From positions 1-64,000 of the forward strand of contig PKTM01000002.1 in assembly GCA_002869145.1 (NCBI GenBank): a stretch of DNA of 64,000 bases. The letters are read 5' to 3'. The notes under the pieces are model-generated. The model made no database searches. It was not told the DNA's origin and worked only from the letters and a program-made list of their open reading frames with translations. The translations under genes and the position numbers were made by a program. The stretch comes from Denitrovibrio sp. (lineage in GTDB: Bacteria > Chrysiogenota > Deferribacteres > Deferribacterales > Geovibrionaceae). Every line of letters starts with the position of its first letter. Position 1 is the stretch's first letter. Of this stretch, positions 60,736 through 64,000 are shown piece by piece.

Positions 60736-61902
60736 TTAAATTTCGCTGAAAACGTCAGTTGGCTGTACTTTTGTAGCTTTCATTGCAGGGATTGATGCAG
60801 AGACCACGGAAAGCAGCCCTACAAGCCCAGCTGAAACAAACATGGCAACAGCGCTGAAAGCTATTTCTGTGCCTTCTCCGCCAATGTTAACTCTGGCGAG
60901 AAGTTCGACACTGCTGAAATAACCGCCTATGTAACCAAGAACGCCTGCTAAGCATCCGATAATCATAGCCTCGAATCCGAAGATAAGGAATATCTTGCTA
61001 CCTGAGTAACCCACAGCTCTTAATAGTCCTATCTCTTTTTTGCGCTCGTTCACAGATGCAAGCATAAACATTGCGAGCATAAAACATGCGATCACAAGTA
61101 TTACACCACTGACAAGCAGAACCATATTTTTTACATAGTTAATAGTGCTCATTCGTTGTTTCACAATATTTTGCAGCGCATTGATATCAGTATCAGGCAA
61201 TTCGGCCTGTATTTGTGCAACTATGTCTTCTATAGGACAACCGGCGCAGAGTGCGGCAACCTCAACAAAATTAACCATATCTTGTTTTCCCGTGTAGGCT
61301 TGCACTGTGTGTAGGTCGGCAAAAATGAGATTGTCGTCCTCTGTTCCGGTACTCTGAAGAATGCCTGAAATTTTGATAACGCCGTTTCCTAAGTTTACGG
61401 AGTCGCTTATCGCTATTCCAAGGAATTCTGCTGCCCGACTTCCAATAATTGCTTCATCGGGTTGTTCGGGCATTTTACCATCTATAGACCAGTAGCTTTT
61501 TATCCGGGTTTCCTCCCCCCAGATGACACCTGTAACTGCAACAGGCTTGCCGTCATATTTAGTCAGTGACACTAGTTTTGGTGCCACTGTGCTGATGTTT
61601 TCTTTAAATTCAATATTACGTACTTTATACATAACTTCTTTTTCTGATAAATACTTTACCTGATAGTTAAGGTTTCCCAGCGAGAAACCGCCGTAGCTGA
61701 CATTAAGAGAGTCAGATTTCGGATATACAAGCACGTTTGCACCGAACTGAGTCATCTTTTTCTCAAGTGAGTGCCCTATGGTTTCAGAAACATTGTAAAG
61801 CATAACCACAGATAGTATCCCTACAGTGAAGACAGCCACCAGAATGGTTGTGCGCATCAGTTTTCGTTTCAGGTTTTTTACAGGCAGAGTAAATATGTTC
61901 AT
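60736..61902 (-). CDS. FtsX/MacB-type ABC permease
   Basis: A 388-residue protein. The N-terminal helix (TTILVAVFTVGILSVVMLY), large periplasmic domain (~45-265) and three C-terminal helices with NERKKEIGLLRAVGYSGSKI are the FtsX/MacB signature. Such permeases usually do mechanical or export work rather than import. ATG 61902 has AAGGAAA upstream; an in-frame extension to 61944 runs into the preceding gene's end and is less likely. Confidence 0.9.
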   Translation of the reverse strand: MNIFTLPVKNLKRKLMRTTILVAVFTVGILSVVMLYNVSETIGHSLEKKMTQFGANVLVYPKSDSLNVSYGGFSLGNLNYQVKYLSEKEVMYKVRNIEFKENISTVAPKLVSLTKYDGKPVAVTGVIWGEETRIKSYWSIDGKMPEQPDEAIIGSRAAEFLGIAISDSVNLGNGVIKISGILQSTGTEDDNLIFADLHTVQAYTGKQDMVNFVEVAALCAGCPIEDIVAQIQAELPDTDINALQNIVKQRMSTINYVKNMVLLVSGVILVIACFMLAMFMLASVNERKKEIGLLRAVGYSGSKIFLIFGFEAMIIGCLAGVLGYIGGYFSSVELLARVNIGGEGTEIAFSAVAMFVSAGLVGLLSVVSASIPAMKATKVQPTDVFSEI

Positions 61903-61912
61903 TTGTGTTTCC

Positions 61913-62353
61913 TTAGAAGTATCTTGAACCGGTTGCAACGTCATTCATAGAGATCTCAAGGTGGTCACCTTTTGGTTCTCTGGCAAGTGGTGATGGATTA
62001 CATCCGCCCTTTAAGACATTTATACGGCTTGAGTGGAATTTCTGTCCGCAGTTGTTGCAGATCATGAATTCTCCTTCCTGCCTGTAGCCTTTCTTTTCTG
62101 GGTAGCAAACATCGCAAGCATCAAATGCGGCTCTTATTACACCATCTCGGGATTTGAGGACAAAGAATTTAACCTCTTTTCCGTTAGAATTAACTGTGTA
62201 GTAGTGCGCAGATCCATCACTTACCTCTGAAAGGGGTATAGATAAAATACCGTTTTTAGGGGTTATTGTTGAATATTTTCCATTCGATTCGCCACATGCT
62301 GCAACGACTGTTAATAACATTATTAAAGCTATAAATTTTATAAAGTGTTTCAT
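61913..62353 (-). CDS. DUF2318 cysteine-rich lipoprotein
   Basis: A 146-residue lipoprotein (lipobox VVAAC) with the DUF2318 pattern: AFDACDVCYPEKKGYRQEG, MICNNCGQKF, INVLKGGCNPSPLAREP and final GSRYF. Five conserved Cys could bind a metal or Fe-S-like centre at the membrane. DUF2318 proteins accompany iron permease systems (for example near Campylobacter P19). It is first in a five-gene operon with ABC and two-component genes, downstream of two palindromes that may be metal- or redox-responsive operators. Confidence 0.85.
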   Translation of the reverse strand: MKHFIKFIALIMLLTVVAACGESNGKYSTITPKNGILSIPLSEVSDGSAHYYTVNSNGKEVKFFVLKSRDGVIRAAFDACDVCYPEKKGYRQEGEFMICNNCGQKFHSSRINVLKGGCNPSPLAREPKGDHLEISMNDVATGSRYF

Positions 62354-62449
62354 GAATTCCTCCGTTTAGTCAGAGTACTAAGAGCAACCGGAGTGCCATT
62401 TTGTATGTGGCTTATAATAAAAGACTTTATGTTTAGCGATTTTGAGTTT

Positions 62450-62465
62450 TGTAGAATATTCTACA
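62450..62465. promoter_or_regulatory. Perfect 16-bp palindrome, candidate operator copy 1
   Basis: TGTAGAATATTCTACA is completely self-complementary. It lies in the divergent control region of the DUF2318 operon and the DUF554 gene and shares 14 of 16 bases with the palindrome at 62483-62498. Confidence 0.6.
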
Positions 62466-62482
62466 TTTTATTAAAAGGTGAG

Positions 62483-62498
62483 TGCAGAATATTCTGCA
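62483..62498. promoter_or_regulatory. Perfect 16-bp palindrome, candidate operator copy 2
   Basis: TGCAGAATATTCTGCA is self-complementary; its centre is exactly 33 bp from that of copy 1, about three helical turns, so two dimers would bind on the same face of the DNA. Confidence 0.6.
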
Positions 62499-62505
62499 TA
62501 AAAAA

Positions 62506-62523
62506 TTACATTGAGAATTGTAA
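62506..62523. promoter_or_regulatory. Inverted repeat TTACA-N8-TGTAA
   Basis: An 18-bp dyad between palindrome 2 and the DUF554 gene; a possible site for a second regulator. Chance occurrence in AT-rich DNA is possible. Confidence 0.3.
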
Positions 62524-62577
62524 CTGCCCGTGGTAACGTTCTGAGTTCTATTTTTCTTTCTAAAATATGGTGATGTA

Positions 62578-63264
62578 ATGATTTTACAGGGAACTGCCGT
62601 TAATATTGTCCTGATACTTGCTGGTGCTTTAATAGGGAAGATTGCGGGACGCTACCTTTCTGATCAGCTAAGGAAGACTTTAATGACCGGGCTTGGTCTT
62701 GCTGTTATGCTTATAGGTATGAAGCTGGCACTTCAGAGTCAGCATCTGATGATTGTCATAGGAAGTCTTATCATAGGTGGACTAATCGGTGAAACAGTGG
62801 GAATTGAAAAGCGGCTTGATGCATTCGGCATGAAACTCCAGAAGCGTTTTGCAGGGAGAGGGACAATAGCTGAAGGTTTTGTCACTGCCAGTCTGCTTTA
62901 TTGTATAGGGGCTATGGCTATCATGGGTTCTCTTCAGGACGGCTTGGGCGAAACGCCGACTATTTTATATTCGAAGGCAGTTTTAGACGGTGTCGCATCC
63001 ATTGCTCTCACTTCCACTCTGGGTGTTGGTGTTGCCTTTTCTGTTTTCCCACTTGCTATATATCAGGGGAGTATAACCTTAGCCGCCGGTCTTGCTGCGG
63101 TTATTCTGACAGAACCCGTCATCACAGAGATGAACGCAGTTGGCGGACTGCTTATCGTAGCAATTGCGATAGACTTATTGGGAATAAAAAGACTTCCAGT
63201 AGGGAACTTACTGCCGTCAGTATTTGTATGTGTGGGGCTTTTGTGGTGTTTTGGCCTGTCTTAA
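62578..63264 (+). CDS. DUF554 family membrane protein
   Basis: A 228-residue integral membrane protein with about six to seven helices. DUF554 hallmarks: GTAVNIVLILAGALIGKI at the N-terminus, GLGLAVMLIGMKLAL, FVTASLLYCIGAMAIMGSLQ and a C-terminal GGLLIVAIAIDLLGIKRLPV. Such YdfK-like proteins are putative transporters of unknown substrate. It is divergent from the DUF2318 operon and may share its control region. Confidence 0.85.
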   Translation: MILQGTAVNIVLILAGALIGKIAGRYLSDQLRKTLMTGLGLAVMLIGMKLALQSQHLMIVIGSLIIGGLIGETVGIEKRLDAFGMKLQKRFAGRGTIAEGFVTASLLYCIGAMAIMGSLQDGLGETPTILYSKAVLDGVASIALTSTLGVGVAFSVFPLAIYQGSITLAAGLAAVILTEPVITEMNAVGGLLIVAIAIDLLGIKRLPVGNLLPSVFVCVGLLWCFGLS

Positions 63265-63267
63265 AAA

Positions 63268-63303
63268 AATGAAAGGGGACAAGCACCAAAGCACAAGTCC
63301 CCG
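63268..63303 (-). terminator. Rho-independent terminator of pheT
   Basis: On the minus strand GGGGACTTGTGC and GCTTGTCCCC frame a hairpin with a matched GGGGAC/GTCCCC base, followed by TTTCATTTTTTT. It lies just behind the pheT stop. Confidence 0.8.
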
Positions 63304-63314
63304 AATATTGTAAA

Positions 63315-63998
63315 TTATCTTAAAACTGCTCGGTATTCATCTGCCAGCTTCTCTATCATCTTCTGAAGGATTCCGTTTGTCTCATCATCTGTAAGAGTAC
63401 GGTCTTCAGCGGTGAAGAGCACACGGAAGGTTTTGCTTACTTTGCCTTCTTCGACTCCTTTTCCGGAGTAAACATCAAAAAGGGAAACGCTCTCTGCAAT
63501 AGGGCTTGTGCCTTTTATGCATTCAATAAGCTTTTCTGTGGGTGTGGAAGTGTCCACAACTACAGAGATGTCCTTATAAACAGATGGGAATTTGCTGAAG
63601 TTTTCATGTTTGAAAGTAAACTTCGCATTTTCTTTGAATATGAGCATATCAATTTCAAAAAGTGTAACAGACTCTCGAATCTCTGATTCATCAGCATTTG
63701 CAGGGTGGAGTTCTCCTATAAAACCTGCATTTACACCGTTAATTATTATATCAGCAGATTTGCCTGGATGAAGGAACGCTTTGTCAGACTTAACAAAAGA
63801 AGCAGACACTTTGTATTGACTGAGAATATTTTCCAGAACCCCTTTCAGTATGAAAAATGGCTCGGAGCTTGCAGGTGCGCCCCAGCTCATAGGCCAGAAT
63901 TCACCGGCAGTAGCAACTGACAGTTTCAGATTTTGTTCAGGAAGTTTTTCGCCAACTTCAACAAAACTGGAAGCAAACTCGAAGAATCTCGCCTGCTT
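63315..63998 (-). CDS. pheT: Phenylalanyl-tRNA synthetase beta subunit, 3' part
   Basis: The frame is open to the window edge, so only the C-terminal ~227 residues are seen. The B5/core-end segment has ARFFEFASSFVE, then LSVATAGEFWPMSWG. A region VYSGKGVEEGKVSKTFRVLF, then DRTLTDDETNGILQKMI, is the FDX-ACB anticodon-binding domain at the C-terminus. The beta subunit with PheS charges tRNA-Phe. pheS, expected upstream, is outside the window. Confidence 0.93.
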   Translation of the reverse strand, partial: KQARFFEFASSFVEVGEKLPEQNLKLSVATAGEFWPMSWGAPASSEPFFILKGVLENILSQYKVSASFVKSDKAFLHPGKSADIIINGVNAGFIGELHPANADESEIRESVTLFEIDMLIFKENAKFTFKHENFSKFPSVYKDISVVVDTSTPTEKLIECIKGTSPIAESVSLFDVYSGKGVEEGKVSKTFRVLFTAEDRTLTDDETNGILQKMIEKLADEYRAVLR

Positions 63999-64000
63999 GA

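Overview
The window is a bacterial chromosome segment, probably from Deferribacterota (Geovibrio/Denitrovibrio/Seleniivibrio-like). That placement is an inference from gene content: an exceptional density of multiheme c-type cytochromes, a selenoprotein, purSQLF order, several GGDEF enzymes and moderate-to-low GC. No rRNA or other marker in the window proves it. I ran no database searches; names rest on motifs, gene order and length.

Region 1 (1-17,600) is devoted to respiration onto an external or surface acceptor. It opens with the 3' end of a large multiheme cytochrome. A 13.7-kb collinear gene block (2131-15867) follows. It encodes an inner-membrane quinol-oxidising module (8-heme tail-anchored cytochrome, b-type cytochrome, N-anchored 3-heme cytochrome), an NHL-repeat protein split by an in-frame TAG, and a 28-heme periplasmic cytochrome. 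It continues with a thioredoxin-like/TPR protein, an 8-heme cytochrome, a 9-heme lipoprotein, a cysteine-free outer-membrane beta-barrel and two further multiheme lipoproteins. This reads as a complete inner-membrane-to-surface electron conduit with about 71 c-heme motifs. A convergent operon adds a 13-heme cytochrome and a cysteine-poor thioredoxin-like protein.

Region 2 (17,600-37,600) holds a diaminopimelate-decarboxylase-type enzyme, an Amt-GGDEF fusion with a K+ channel and a cyclic-nucleotide-binding protein, and a cecR-ybhG-ybhF-ybhS-ybhR-like ABC exporter operon. It also holds a vitamin B12 uptake locus (btuFCD, cobalamin riboswitch, btuB, tonB), a DMT transporter, a 7TMR-DISM-GGDEF protein and a DUF155/RMD1 membrane protein.

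Region 3 (37,678-40,526) is a compact AT-rich island of about 2.8 kb in tRNA-Arg(CCT), bounded by a perfect 55-bp direct repeat. It carries an HNH protein, a possible GAF-like protein with a small partner, and two remnants of a thermonuclease-like gene, but no integrase.

Region 4 (40,600-52,600) contains an M23 peptidase, a CheY/CheC/diguanylate cyclase operon, purSQLF, and directly behind purF a thioredoxin-fold selenoprotein with an in-frame UGA and a SECIS-like hairpin. Next come a histidine kinase, a ppiD-like chaperone gene broken by an in-frame TAA, the SRP RNA, tRNA-Ser(GGA), a 48-residue ribbon-helix-helix protein and a PrcB-like lipoprotein.

Region 5 (52,600-64,000) contains a secreted trypsin-like protease with a C-terminal sorting signal, and an envelope-stress operon (ECF sigma, zinc-finger anti-sigma, RseB-like, DegP) behind a sigma-E-type promoter. 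A minus-strand operon runs DUF2318 lipoprotein, FtsX-type permease, ATPase, histidine kinase (broken by an in-frame TAG) and NtrC-type regulator. Its upstream region has two perfect 16-bp palindromes. A DUF554 protein and the 3' end of pheT close the window.

Three genes (NHL protein, PpiD, histidine kinase) are each interrupted by a single in-frame stop with homologous reading frame on both sides. A fourth in-frame stop, in the selenoprotein, is explained by selenocysteine insertion.
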